NCBI GenBank assembly: GCA_964016885.1
Contig: OZ024742.1
Coordinates: 360,654,936-360,718,935, forward strand
DNA length: 64,000 bases
Direction: 5' to 3'
Source: Eledone cirrhosa
Lineage: Eukaryota; Mollusca; Cephalopoda; Octopoda; Eledonidae
Each line of letters begins with the position of its first letter. Positions within the stretch are counted from its first letter, which is position 1. Positions 46,501 through 59,000 of the stretch are shown here, piece by piece. The notes below the pieces were generated by a model. The model worked only from the letters and a program-made list of their open reading frames with translations. It was not told where the DNA came from and did not search any database. Position numbers and translations under genes: made by a program.

Positions 46501-49500
46501 AGGGTTAATGACATAGGTAGTGTATTTCATTAGATATATGGTAATGAAAGGGTTAATGACATAAACAGTGTCTTTCATTAGATATATGGTAATGAAAGGG
46601 TTAATGATATAGACAGTGTCTTTCATTAGACATATGGTAATGAAAGGGTTAATGACATAGGTAGTGTCTTTCATTAGAAATATGGTAATGTAAGGATTAA
46701 TAACATAGGTAATGTCTTTCATTAGAGATATGTTAATAAAGGTGTTAATGACATAGGTAGTGTCTTTCATTAGACATATGGTAATGAAAGGGTTAATGAC
46801 ATAGAAAGTGTCATTCATTAGAAATATGGTAATGCAAGTTTTAATGACATAGGTAGTTTCTTTCATTAGATATATGGTAATGAAAGGGTTAATGACATAG
46901 GGAGTGTCTTTCATTAGAAATATGGTAATGAAGGGTTAATGACATAGGGAGTGTCTTTCATTAGAAATATGGTAATGTAAGGGTGAATGACATAGGTAGT
47001 GTCTTTCATTAGATATATGGTAATGAAAGGATTAATGACATTGGGAGTGTCTTTCATTAGAAATATGGTAATGAAAGGGTTAATGACATAGGAAGTGTCT
47101 TTCATTAGATATATGGTAATGAAAGGGTTAATGACATAGACAGTGTCTCTCATTAGAAATATGGTAATGAAAGGGTTAATGACATAAACAGTGTCTTTCA
47201 TTAGATATATGGTAATGAAAGGGTTAATGACATAGGTAATGTCTTTCATTAGAAATATGTTAATAAAAGGGTTAATGACATACAGTGTCTTTCATTAGAA
47301 ATATGGTAATGAAAGGGTTAATGACATAGGTAGTATCTTTCATTAGATATATGGTAATGAAAGGGTTAATGACATACACAGTGTCTTTCATTAGAAATAT
47401 GGTAATGAAAGGGTTAATGACATAGGTAGTATCTTTCATTAGATATATGGTAATGAAAGGATTAATGACATAGACAGTGTCTTTCATTAGAAATATGGTA
47501 ATGAAAGGGTTAATGACATAGGTAGTATCTTTCATTAGATATATGGTAATGAAAGGGTTAATGACATACACAGTGTCTTTCATTAGAAATATGGTAATGT
47601 AAGGGTTAATGACATAGGGAGTGTCTTTCATTAGAAATATACTAATGAAAGGGTTAATGACATAGGGAGTGTCTTTCATTAGAGATATGTTAATAAAGGT
47701 GTTAATGACATAGGTAGTGTCTTTCATTAGAAATATGGTAATGAAAGGGTTAATGACATAGGGAGTATGTTTCATCAGAAATATGGTAATGAAAGGGTTA
47801 ATGACATAGGGAGTGTCTTTCATTAGAAATATGGTAATAAAAGGGTTAATGACATAGCCAGTGACTTTCATTAGATATATGGTAATTAAATATTAATGAC
47901 ATAGACAGTGTCTTTCATTAGAAATATGGTAATGAAAAGGTTAATGACAGGTAGTGTCTTTCATTAGAAATATGGTAATGAAAGGGTTAATGACATAGAC
48001 AGTGTCTTTCATTAGAAATATGGTAATGAAGGGTTAATGACATAAACATCGTCTTACATTAGAAATATGGTAATGAAAGGGTTAATGACATAAACAGTGT
48101 CTTTCATTAGAAATATGGTAATAAAAAGGTTAATGACATAGGTAGTGTCTTTCATTAGATATATGGTAATGGAAGGGTTAATGACATAAACAGCCTCTTT
48201 CATTAGAAATATGGTAATGGAAGGGTTAATGACATAAACAGCGTCTTTCATTAGAAATATGGTAATGAAAGGGTTAATGACATAGGTAGTGTCTTTCATT
48301 AGATATATGGTAATGAAAGGATTAATGACATAGGTAGTGTCTTTCATTAGATATATGGTAATAAAAGGGTTAATGACATAGCCAGTGTCTTTCATTAGAT
48401 ATATGGCAATGAAAGGGTTAATGACATAGGTAGTGTCTTTCATTAGAAATATGGTAATGAAAGGGTTAATGACATAGGTAGTGTCTTTCATTAGAAATAT
48501 GGGAATGAAAGGGTTAATGACATAGGTAGTGTCTTTCATTAGATATATGGTAATGAAAGGGTTAATGACATAAACAGCGTCTTTCATTAGAAACATGGTA
48601 ATGAAAGGCTTAATGACATAAACAGTGTCTTTCATTAGAAATATGGTAATGAAAGGGTTAATGACATAGACAGTGTCTTTCATTAGAAATATGGTAATGG
48701 AAGGGTTAATGACATAAACAGCCTCTTTCATTAGAAATATGGTAATGAAAAGGTTAATCACATAGACAGTGTCTTTCAGTAGAAATATGGTAATGAAAGG
48801 GTTAATGACATAGACAGTCTCTTTCATTAGAAATATGGTAATAAAAGGGTTAATGACATAGGTAGTGTCTTTCATTAGAAATATGGTAATGAAAGGATTA
48901 ATGACATAGACATTGTCATTCATTAGAAATATGGTAATGAAAGTTTTAATGACATAGACAGTGTCTTTCATTAGATATATGGTAATGAAAGGGTTAATGA
49001 CATAGGGAGTGTCTTTCATTAGAAATATGGTAATGACGGGTTAATGACATAGGGAGTGTCTTTCATTAGAAATATGGTAATGTAAGGGTTAATGACATAG
49101 GTAGTGTCTTTCATTAGAAATGTGGTAATGAAACGGTTAATGACATAGGTTGTGTCTTTCATTAGAAATATGGTAATGAAAGGGTTAATGACATAGGTAG
49201 TATCTTTCATTAGATATATGGTAATGAAAGGGTTAATGACATAGGTAGTGTCTTTCATTAGATATATGGTAATGAAAGGGTTAATGACATAGGTAGTGTC
49301 TTTCATTAGAAATATGGTAATGTAAGGGTTAATGACATAGACAGTGTCTTTTCATTATAAATATGGTAATAAAGGGGTTAATGACATAGGTAGTGTCTTT
49401 CATTAGAAATATGGTAATGAAGGGTTAATGACATAAACAGCGTCTTTCATTAGAAATATGGTAATGAAAGGGTTAATGACATAGGTAGTGTCTTTCATTA

Positions 49501-52500
49501 GATATATGGTAATGAAAGGATTAATGACATAGGTAGTGTCTTTCATTAGATATATGGTAATAAAAGGGTTAATGACATAGCCAGTGTCTTTCATTAGATA
49601 TATGGCAATGAAAGGGTTAATGACATAGGTAGTGTCTTTCATTAGAAATATGGTAATGAAAGGGTTAATGACATAGGTAGTGTCTTTCATTAGAAATATG
49701 GGAATGAAAGGGTTAATGACATAGGTAGTGTCTTTCATTAGATATATGGTAATGAAAGGGTTAATGACATAAACAGCGTCTTTCATTAGAAACATGGTAA
49801 TGAAAGGCTTAATGACATAAACAGTGTCTTTCATTAGAAATATGGTAATGAAAGGGTTAATGACATAGACAGTGTCTTTCATTAGAAATATGGTAATGGA
49901 AGGGTTAATGACATAAACAGCCTCTTTCATTAGAAATATGGTAATGAAAAGGTTAATCACATAGACAGTGTCTTTCAGTAGAAATATGGTAATGAAAGGG
50001 TTAATGACATAGACAGTCTCTTTCATTAGAAATATGGTAATAAAAGGGTTAATGACATAGGTAGTGTCTTTCATTAGAAATATGGTAATGAAAGGATTAA
50101 TGACATAGACATTGTCATTCATTAGAAATATGGTAATGAAAGTTTTAATGACATAGACAGTGTCTTTCATTAGATATATGGTAATGAAAGGGTTAATGAC
50201 ATAGGGAGTGTCTTTCATTAGAAATATGGTAATGACGGGTTAATGACATAGGGAGTGTCTTTCATTAGAAATATGGTAATGTAAGGGTTAATGACATAGG
50301 TAGTGTCTTTCATTAGAAATGTGGTAATGAAACGGTTAATGACATAGGTTGTGTCTTTCATTAGAAATATGGTAATGAAAGGGTTAATGACATAGGGGAG
50401 TGTCTTTTATTATAAATATGGTAATAAAAGGGTTAATGACATAGGTAGTGTCTTTCATTAGATATATGGTAATGAAAGGGTTAATGACATAGTTAGTGTC
50501 TTTCATTAGATATATGGTAATGAAAGGATTAATGACATAGGGAGTGTCTTTCATTAGATATATGGTAATGAAAGGGTTAATGACATAGGTAGTGTCTTTC
50601 ATTAGATATATGGTAATGAAAGGGTTAATGACATAGGTAGTGTCTTTCATTAGAAATATGGTAATGTAAGGGTTAATGACATAGACAGTGTCTTTTCATT
50701 ATAAATATGGTAATAAAGGGGTTAATGACATAGGTAGTGTCTTTCATTAGAAATATGGTAATGAAGGGTTAATGACATAAACAGCGTCTTTCATTAGAAA
50801 TATGGTAATGAAAGGGTTAATGACATAGGTAGTGTCTTTCATTAGATATATGGTAATGAAAGGATTAATGACATAGGTAGTGTCTTTCATTAGATATATG
50901 GTAATAAAAGGGTTAATGACATAGCCAGTGTCTTTCATTAGATATATGGCAATGAAAGGGTTAATGACATAGGTAGTGTCTTTCATTAGAAATATGGTAA
51001 TGAAAGGGTTAATGACATAGGTAGTGTCTTTCATTAGAAATATGGGAATGAAAGGGTTAATGACATAGGTAGTGTCTTTCATTAGATATATGGTAATGAA
51101 AGGGTTAATGACATAAACAGCGTCTTTCATTAGAAACATGGTAATGAAAGGCTTAATGACATAAACAGTGTCTTTCATTAGAAATATGGTAATGAAAGGG
51201 TTAATGACATAGACAGTGTCTTTCATTAGAAATATGGTAATGGAAGGGTTAATGACATAAACAGCCTCTTTCATTAGAAATATGGTAATGAAAAGGTTAA
51301 TCACATAGACAGTGTCTTTCAGTAGAAATATGGTAATGAAAGGGTTAATGACATAGACAGTCTCTTTCATTAGAAATATGGTAATAAAAGGGTTAATGAC
51401 ATAGGTAGTGTCTTTCATTAGAAATATGGTAATGAAAGGATTAATGACATAGACATTGTCATTCATTAGAAATATGGTAATGAAAGTTTTAATGACATAG
51501 ACAGTGTCTTTCATTAGATATATGGTAATGAAAGGGTTAATGACATAGGGAGTGTCTTTCATTAGAAATATGGTAATGACGGGTTAATGACATAGGGAGT
51601 GTCTTTCATTAGAAATATGGTAATGTAAGGGTTAATGACATAGGTAGTGTCTTTCATTAGAAATGTGGTAATGAAACGGTTAATGACATAGGTTGTGTCT
51701 TTCATTAGAAATATGGTAATGAAAGGGTTAATGACATAGGTAGTGTCTTTCATTAGATATATGGTAATGAAAGGGTTAATGACATAGGTAGTGTCTTTCA
51801 TTAGATATATGGTAATGAAAGGGTTAATGACATAGGTAGTGTCTTTCATTAGAAATATGGTAATGTAAGGGTTAATGACATAGACAGTGTCTTTTCATTA
51901 TAAATATGGTAATAAAGGGGTTAATGACATAGGTAGTGTCTTTCATTAGAAATATGGTAATGAAGGGTTAATGACATAAACAGCGTCTTTCATTAGAAAT
52001 ATGGTAATGAAAGGGTTAATGACATAGGTAGTGTCTTTCATTAGATATATGGTAATGAAAGGATTAATGACATAGGTAGTGTCTTTCATTAGATATATGG
52101 TAATAAAAGGGTTAATGACATAGCCAGTGTCTTTCATTAGATATATGGCAATGAAAGGGTTAATGACATAGGTAGTGTCTTTCATTAGAAATATGGTAAT
52201 GAAAGGGTTAATGACATAGGTAGTGTCTTTCATTAGAAATATGGGAATGAAAGGGTTAATGACATAGGTAGTGTCTTTCATTAGATATATGGTAATGAAA
52301 GGGTTAATGACATAAACAGCGTCTTTCATTAGAAACATGGTAATGAAAGGCTTAATGACATAAACAGTGTCTTTCATTAGAAATATGGTAATGAAAGGGT
52401 TAATGACATAGACAGTGTCTTTCATTAGAAATATGGTAATGGAAGGGTTAATGACATAAACAGCCTCTTTCATTAGAAATATGGTAATGAAAAGGTTAAT

Positions 52501-54462
52501 CACATAGACAGTGTCTTTCAGTAGAAATATGGTAATGAAAGGGTTAATGACATAGACAGTCTCTTTCATTAGAAATATGGTAATAAAAGGGTTAATGACA
52601 TAGGTAGTGTCTTTCATTAGAAATATGGTAATGAAAGGATTAATGACATAGACATTGTCATTCATTAGAAATATGGTAATGAAAGTTTTAATGACATAGA
52701 CAGTGTCTTTCATTAGATATATGGTAATGAAAGGGTTAATGACATAGGGAGTGTCTTTCATTAGAAATATGGTAATGACGGGTTAATGACATAGGGAGTG
52801 TCTTTCATTAGAAATATGGTAATGTAAGGGTTAATGACATAGGTAGTGTCTTTCATTAGAAATGTGGTAATGAAACGGTTAATGACATAGGTTGTGTCTT
52901 TCATTAGAAATATGGTAATGAAAGGGTTAATGACATAGGGGAGTGTCTTTTATTATAAATATGGTAATAAAAGGGTTAATGACATAGGTAGTGTCTTTCA
53001 TTAGATATATGGTAATGAAAGGGTTAATGACATAGTTAGTGTCTTTCATTAGATATATGGTAATGAAAGGATTAATGACATAGGGAGTGTCTTTCATTAG
53101 ATATATGGTAATGAAAGGGTTAATGACATAGGTAGTGTCTTTCATTAGATATATGGTAATGAAAGGGTTAATGACATAGGTAGTGTCTTTCATTAGAAAT
53201 ATGGTAATGTAAGGGTTAATGACATAGACAGTGTCTTTTCATTATAAATATGGTAATAAAGGGGTTAATGACATAGGTAGTGTGTTTCATTAGAAATATG
53301 GTAATGAAGGGTTAATGACATAAACAGCGTCTTTCATTAGAAATATGGTAATGAAAGGGTTAATGACATAGACTGTGTCTTTCATTAGAAATATGGTAAT
53401 GAAAGTTTTAATGACATAGGTAGTGTCTTTCATGAGAAATATGGTAATGAAAGGGTTAATGACATAGGTAGTGTCTTTCATTAGAAATATGGTAATGAAA
53501 GGGTTAATGACATAGGTAGTGTCTTTCATTAGAAATATGGTAATAAAAGGGTTAATGACATAGCCAGTGTCTTTCATTAGATATATGGCAATGAAAGGGT
53601 TAATGACATAGGTAGTGTCTTTCATTAGAAATATGGTAATAAAAGGTTTAATGACATAGGGAGTGTCTTTCATTAGAAATATGGTAATAAAAGGTTTAAT
53701 GACATAGGGAGTGTCTTTCATTATAAATATGGTAATGAAAGGGTTAATGACATAGGGAGTGTCTTTCATTAGATATATGGTAATGAAAGGGTTAATGACA
53801 TAGGTAGTGTCTTTCATTAGAAATATGGTAATGAAAGGGTTAATGACATAGGTAGTGTCTTTCATTAGATATATGGTAATGAAAGGGTTAATGACATAAA
53901 CAGCGTCTTTCATTAGAAACATGGTAATGAAAGGCTTAATGACATAAACAGTGTCTTTCATTAGAAATATGGTAATGAAAGGGTTAATGACATAGACAGT
54001 GTCTTTCATTAGAAATATGGTAATGAAGGGTTAATGACATAAACAGCGTCTTTCATTAGAAATATGGTAATGAAAATGTTAATGACAGGTAGTGTCTTTC
54101 ATTAGAAATATGGTAATGAAAGGGTTAATGACATAGGTAGTGTCTTTCATTAGATATATGGTAATGAAAGGGTTAATGACATAGGGAGTGTCTTTTATTA
54201 GAAATATGGTAATGAAAGGGTTAATGACATAGGGAGTGTCTTTCATTAGAAATATGGTAATAAAAGGGTTAATGACAGCCAGTGTCTTTCATTAGATATA
54301 TGGCAATGAAACGGTTAATGACATAGGTAGTGTCTTTCATTAGAAATATGGTAATGAAAGGGTTAATGACACAGGCAGTGTCTTTCATTAGAAATATGGT
54401 AATGAAAGGGTTAATGACATAGGTAGTGTCTTTCATTAGAAATATGGTAATGAAAGGGTTAA
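34561..54462 (-). repeat. 48-bp satellite array, about 20 kb
   Basis: The plus-strand unit is 'attagaaatatggtaatgaa' 'agggttaatgacatagacag' 'tgtctttc' (48 bp), about 410 copies. The commonest variation is gacatag followed by aca, gga, gta or gca, then aaat/atat, aagg/taag and single-base losses in the A run. Because 48 = 16 codons and one minus-strand frame has no stop, that frame reads as repeats of MKDTVYVINPFITIFL, open for up to 575 codons before units of 47 bp or 'gacctag' (a TAG) break it. No start context, splice signal or domain supports a gene. The borders are inside MITE family 1. Confidence 0.97.
48236..53321 (-). repeat. higher-order block within the 48-bp array
   Basis: The marker starting 'cataaacagcgtctttcatt' followed by the same run of unit variants occurs at about 48236, 49435, 50779 and 51978. 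The spacings are 1199, 1344 and 1199 bp. The pattern is a-b-a-b, where b carries an extra 145 bp or so containing 'cataggggagtgtcttttat'. So a 2543-bp a+b block is tandemly duplicated with almost no differences (one seen: 'gtatcttt' near 49201 against 'gtgtcttt' at +2543). Confidence 0.9.
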
Positions 54463-54614
54463 AGTGTTTATATTTATGTAGAAACATTCTATTATAATTT
54501 CATGTAAGAAACACCAGTTTAATAATGAGAACTTTTGTTATGACTAAATCCCTCCAAATTCTGTTTTCAAAATCCTAGGCAGTGTATTTCATTAGAAATA
54601 TGGTAATGAGACGG
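54459..54614 (+). mobile_element. MITE family 1 right part at the right edge of the satellite
   Basis: The last satellite unit joins at 'gggttaa' to 'agtgtttatatttatgtaga', an internal position of the MITE ('tttaaagtgtttatattcat' in the 34347 copy). From there it reads through to 'attagaaatatggtaatgag' 'acgg' and a TTAA at 54615-54618. The junction shares TTAA(A) between both sides. Confidence 0.8.
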
Positions 54615-54618
54615 TTAA

Positions 54619-55174
54619 AATTAGTAATCACCACACTAGTGTTTCTTTTTACTATTGGTTGTACATAAACTGAAACAGAAGTCCAGAAAACTAGATCAGG
54701 ATGACACATGGTTTCTGTGTTTGATAGAAGGCTTTACTGTTTAGAAGGACCCTACAACTGTGGGCTAGGGTGTAACAGCGTATGGCCCCTCCCAACAGTT
54801 ACAGATGTCCATTGTTGTATTACTGTACAGGTATAGTCCATCATTCAGTCTTCCAGACACTGCTTCAACCGAATAGTAATACACAGGTATATCTGGTAAT
54901 ATAGTAGACATACTAATTGACTGGTCCAAAAGGTAATGACATAGGTATATTTAACTCTTAATGTCCTGTACCACATGAAACCACATTAACAAGACATTCT
55001 TGAAAAATATAAAATGGCACTATGAGTGGATCATATTGAAAATTAAATTCTTTACTTTAGATACTGGAAATGTTCACAGCAATCTATCCGATAGTAAAGA
55101 TACTATAAGCATTTGAATTGACAAATCTGTTTTTAAATATTTTCTACTAAATCATTACAAGATGTTAATGAACA
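54619..55174. other. spacer
   Basis: No gene or recognised repeat over about 550 bases. Confidence 0.5.
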
Positions 55175-55520
55175 GCTCTGTTGTGAATACAAGCGGCCAA
55201 AATGGGGTTTACTCCGAATGGTTTTAAGAAGAACATTACTAAATAGAGTGCATGGCTCAGAGATAAGGGAATTGCTCCAGGTAGAGCATGGGGTTAGAAT
55301 GTCTCAGGAAAGAATTTATGGGAAAACCCAACCGGCAGGAGACCCAGAGGTAGACCACAAGCAAGATGGTTGGATAACATTTATGAGCTTGGCTGGTCTC
55401 ACTTGGAAATCCAGCCGGATCAATTAAAGGCACTTGCTTCAGGACCTGCTGGCAGGAGTGTTTGAGGACTCTGCTCCCATGGTCCTCCCCGGGATAAGTG
55501 GCCAAAGAAGAAGTGACTAC
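55175..55520 (+). pseudogene. LINE family 2 fragment, C-terminal region
   Basis: Same order as 29630-30020: 'aaaatggggtttactccgaa' (the EMGFL region), a segment encoding LNRVHGSEI, then MSQERIYGKTQPAGDPEVD in a shifted frame and 'ataagtggccaaagaag' before a (TAC)n tail. There are internal deletions relative to the other copies. Inactive. Confidence 0.7.
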
Positions 55521-55538
55521 TACTACTACTACTACTAT

Positions 55539-55571
<33 letters not shown>

Positions 55572-55572
55572 C
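55516..55572 (+). repeat. (TAC)n microsatellite
   Basis: About 18 TAC units with one ATT interruption, attached to the LINE fragment's end. Confidence 0.95.
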
Positions 55573-55845
55573 ATTCTGGGGCGAAGGGTCCGTGCATGCA
55601 ATGTATGCAGTGCATGCATTATAGAATCTTGAGTTGATCAATTGCATCGGTTGAAGCAAGCAGAATTTTGGCTGCTTACTAAACCGTAGACACATAAAAA
55701 GATAACACTCACACATACTAGATAACACTAAATGCGGCTTTGCCCGGGAGGATCATTTGGAGGGAAATAGGGGGGGGGGGGTAAGGGTGCACAGCCCCAC
55801 TTTCCGCCATGGCAATTGGACTGCATGCCCTGCTTTCCAGGTTAC
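55573..55845. other. spacer with G homopolymer
   Basis: Includes 'gtgcatgcaatgtatgcagt' 'gcatgcatt' and a G run of about 11 near 55770. No gene. Confidence 0.5.
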
Positions 55846-55849
55846 CCTT

Positions 55850-55972
55850 CGGCACTGCTACCATTACTGCTGCTACTATACTGCTGCTGCTACTACTGCT
55901 ACTGGTACTACTACTATCGCTACTATTGACAACACTACTACCACTACTACTACTACCAATACTGCTGCTACT
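55850..55972 (+). repeat. CTA/CTG triplet tract
   Basis: Imperfect (CTA/CTG)n. Confidence 0.85.
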
Positions 55973-56014
55973 AATTATCTTTTTCGCCTTTTTTCATCTA
56001 TTATTTTGCCGCGC

Positions 56015-59000
56015 CCCCACACACCATCTCTGAGACCCCACCAATGCCATCATCTCTAACATCCCTTCCCCCACACACCATCTCTGAGACCCCACAAATG
56101 CCTTCATCTCTAACACCTCTCCCCCCACACACCATCTCTGAGACCCCACCAATGCCATCATCTGTAACACCCCTCCCCCCACACACCATCTCTGAGACCC
56201 CACCAATGCCATCATCTCTAACACCCCTCCCCCCACACACCATTTCTGAGACCCCACCAATGCCATCATCTGTAACACCCCTCAGCCCACACAGCATCTC
56301 TGAGACCCCACCAATGCCATCATCTCTAACACCTCTCCCCCCACACAGCATCTCTGAGACCCCACCAATGCCATCATCTCTAACACCTCTCCCCCCCACA
56401 CACCATCTCTGAGACCCCACCAATGTCATCATCTGTAACACCTCTCCCCCCCACACACCATCTCTGAGACCCCACCAATGCCATCATCTCTAACACCCCT
56501 CCCCCCACACACACCATCTCTGAGACCCCACAAATGCCATCATCTCTAACACCTCTCCCCCCACACATCATCTCTGAGACCCCACCAATGCCATCATCTC
56601 TAACACCCCTCCCCCCACACACCATTTCTGAGACCCCACCAATGCCATCACCTGTAACACCCCTCCGCCTACACCATCTCTGAGACCCCACCAATGCCAT
56701 CATCTGTAACACCCCTCCCCCCACACACCATCTCTGAGACCCCACAAATGCCATCATCTCTAACACCCCTCCGCCTACACCATCTCTGAGAACCCCACCA
56801 ATGCCATCATCTGTAACACCCCTCAGCCCACACAGCATCTCTGAGACCCCACCAATGCCATCATCTCTAACACCCCTCCGCCCACACAGCATCTCTGAGA
56901 CCCCACCAATGCCATCATCTCTAACACCTCTCCCCCCCACACACCATCTCTGAGACCCCACCAATGCCATCATCTGTAACACCTCTCCCCCCTACACACC
57001 ATCTCTGAGACCCCACAAATGCCATCATCTGTAACACCTCTCCCCCCACACAGCATCTCTGAGACCCCACCAATGCCATCATCTCTAACACCTCTCCCCC
57101 CTCACACCATCTGAGACCCCACCAATGCCATCATCTCTAACACCTCTCCCCCCTCACACCATCTCTGAGACCCCACCAATGCCATCATCTCTAACACCTC
57201 TCCCCCCTCACACCATCTCTGAGACCCCACCAATGCCATCATCTCTAACACCCCTCCCCTCTACACACCATCTCTGAGACCCCACCAATGCCATCATCTC
57301 TAACACCCCTCCCCCCACACACCATCTCTGAGACCCCACCAATGCCATCATCTGTAACACCTCCCTCCCCCCACACACCATCTCTGAGACCCCACCAATG
57401 CCATCATCTGTAACACCCCTCCCCCCACACACCATCTCTGAGACCCCACCAATGCCATCATCTCTAACACCTCTCCCCCCACACAGCATCTCTGAGACCC
57501 CACCAATGCCATCATCTCTAACACCTCTCCCCCCTCACACCATCTCTGAGACCACACCAATGCCATCATCTCTAACACCTCTTCCCCCACACACCATCTC
57601 TGAGACCCCACCAATGCCATCATCTCTAACACCTCTCCCCCCACACACCATCTCTGAGACCCCACCAATGCCATCATCTGTAACACCCCTCCCCCCACAC
57701 ACCATCTCTGAGACCCCACCAATGCCATCATCTCTAACACCCCTCCCCCCACACACCATCTCTGAGACCCCACCAATGCCATCATCTCTTACACCCCTCC
57801 CACCACACACCATCTCTGAGACCCCACCAATGCCATCATCTGTAACACCCCTCCCCCCACACACCATCTCTGAGACCCCACCAATGCCATCATCTCTAAC
57901 ACACCTCCCCCCACACACCATCTCTGAGACCCCACCAATGCCATCATCTCTAACACCTCTCCCCCCCACACACCATCTCTGAGACCCCACCAATGCCATC
58001 ATCTCTAACACCCTTCCCCCCACACACCATCTCTGAGACCCCACCAATGCCATCATCTCTTACACCCCTCCCACCACACACCATCTCTGAGACCCCACCA
58101 ATGCCATCATCTCTAACACCCTTCCCTCCACACACCATCTCTGAGACCCCATCAATGCCATCATCTCTTACACCCCTCCCACCACACACCATCTCTGAGA
58201 CCCCACCAATGCCATCATCTCTAACACCTCTCCCCCCTACACACCATCTCTGAGACCCCACCAATGCCATCATCTCTAACACCCCCCGCCTCCACACACC
58301 ATCTCTGAGACCCCACCAATGCCATCATCTCTAACACCCCTCCCCCCTACACATCATCTCTGAGACCCCACCAATGCCATCATCTCTAACACCTCCCGCC
58401 TCCACACACCATCTCTGAGACCCCACCAATGCCATCATCTTTAACACCTCTCCCCCCACACACCATCTCTGAGACCCCACCAATGCCATCATCTCTAACA
58501 CCTCTCCCCCCTACACACCATCTCTGAGACCCCACCAATGCCATCATCTCTAACACCCCCCGCCTCCACACACCATCTCTGAGACCCCACCAATGCCATC
58601 ATCTCTAACACCTCTCCCCCCTACACATCATCTCTGAGACCCCACCAATGCCATCATCTCTAACACCCCCCGCCTCCACACACCATCTCTGAGACCCCAC
58701 CAATGCCATCATCTCTAACACCTCTCCCCCCACACACCATCTCTGAGACCCCACCAATGCCATCATCTCTAACACCTCTCCCCCCACACACCATCTCTGA
58801 GACCCCACCAATGCCATCATCTCTAACACCCCCCGCCTCCACACACCATCTCTGAGACCCCACCAATGCCTTCATCTCTAACACCTCTCCCCCCACACAC
58901 CATCTCTGAGACCCCACCAATGCCATCATCTCTAACACCTCTCCCCCCTCACACCATCTCTGAGACCCCACCAATGCCATCATCTCTAACACCCTTCCCC

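Noticed and set aside
35000..54009. Array of regularly spaced repeats resembling a CRISPR
   Set aside because: The 48-bp unit is continuous, with no unique spacers and no cas genes, and the context is a metazoan genome.
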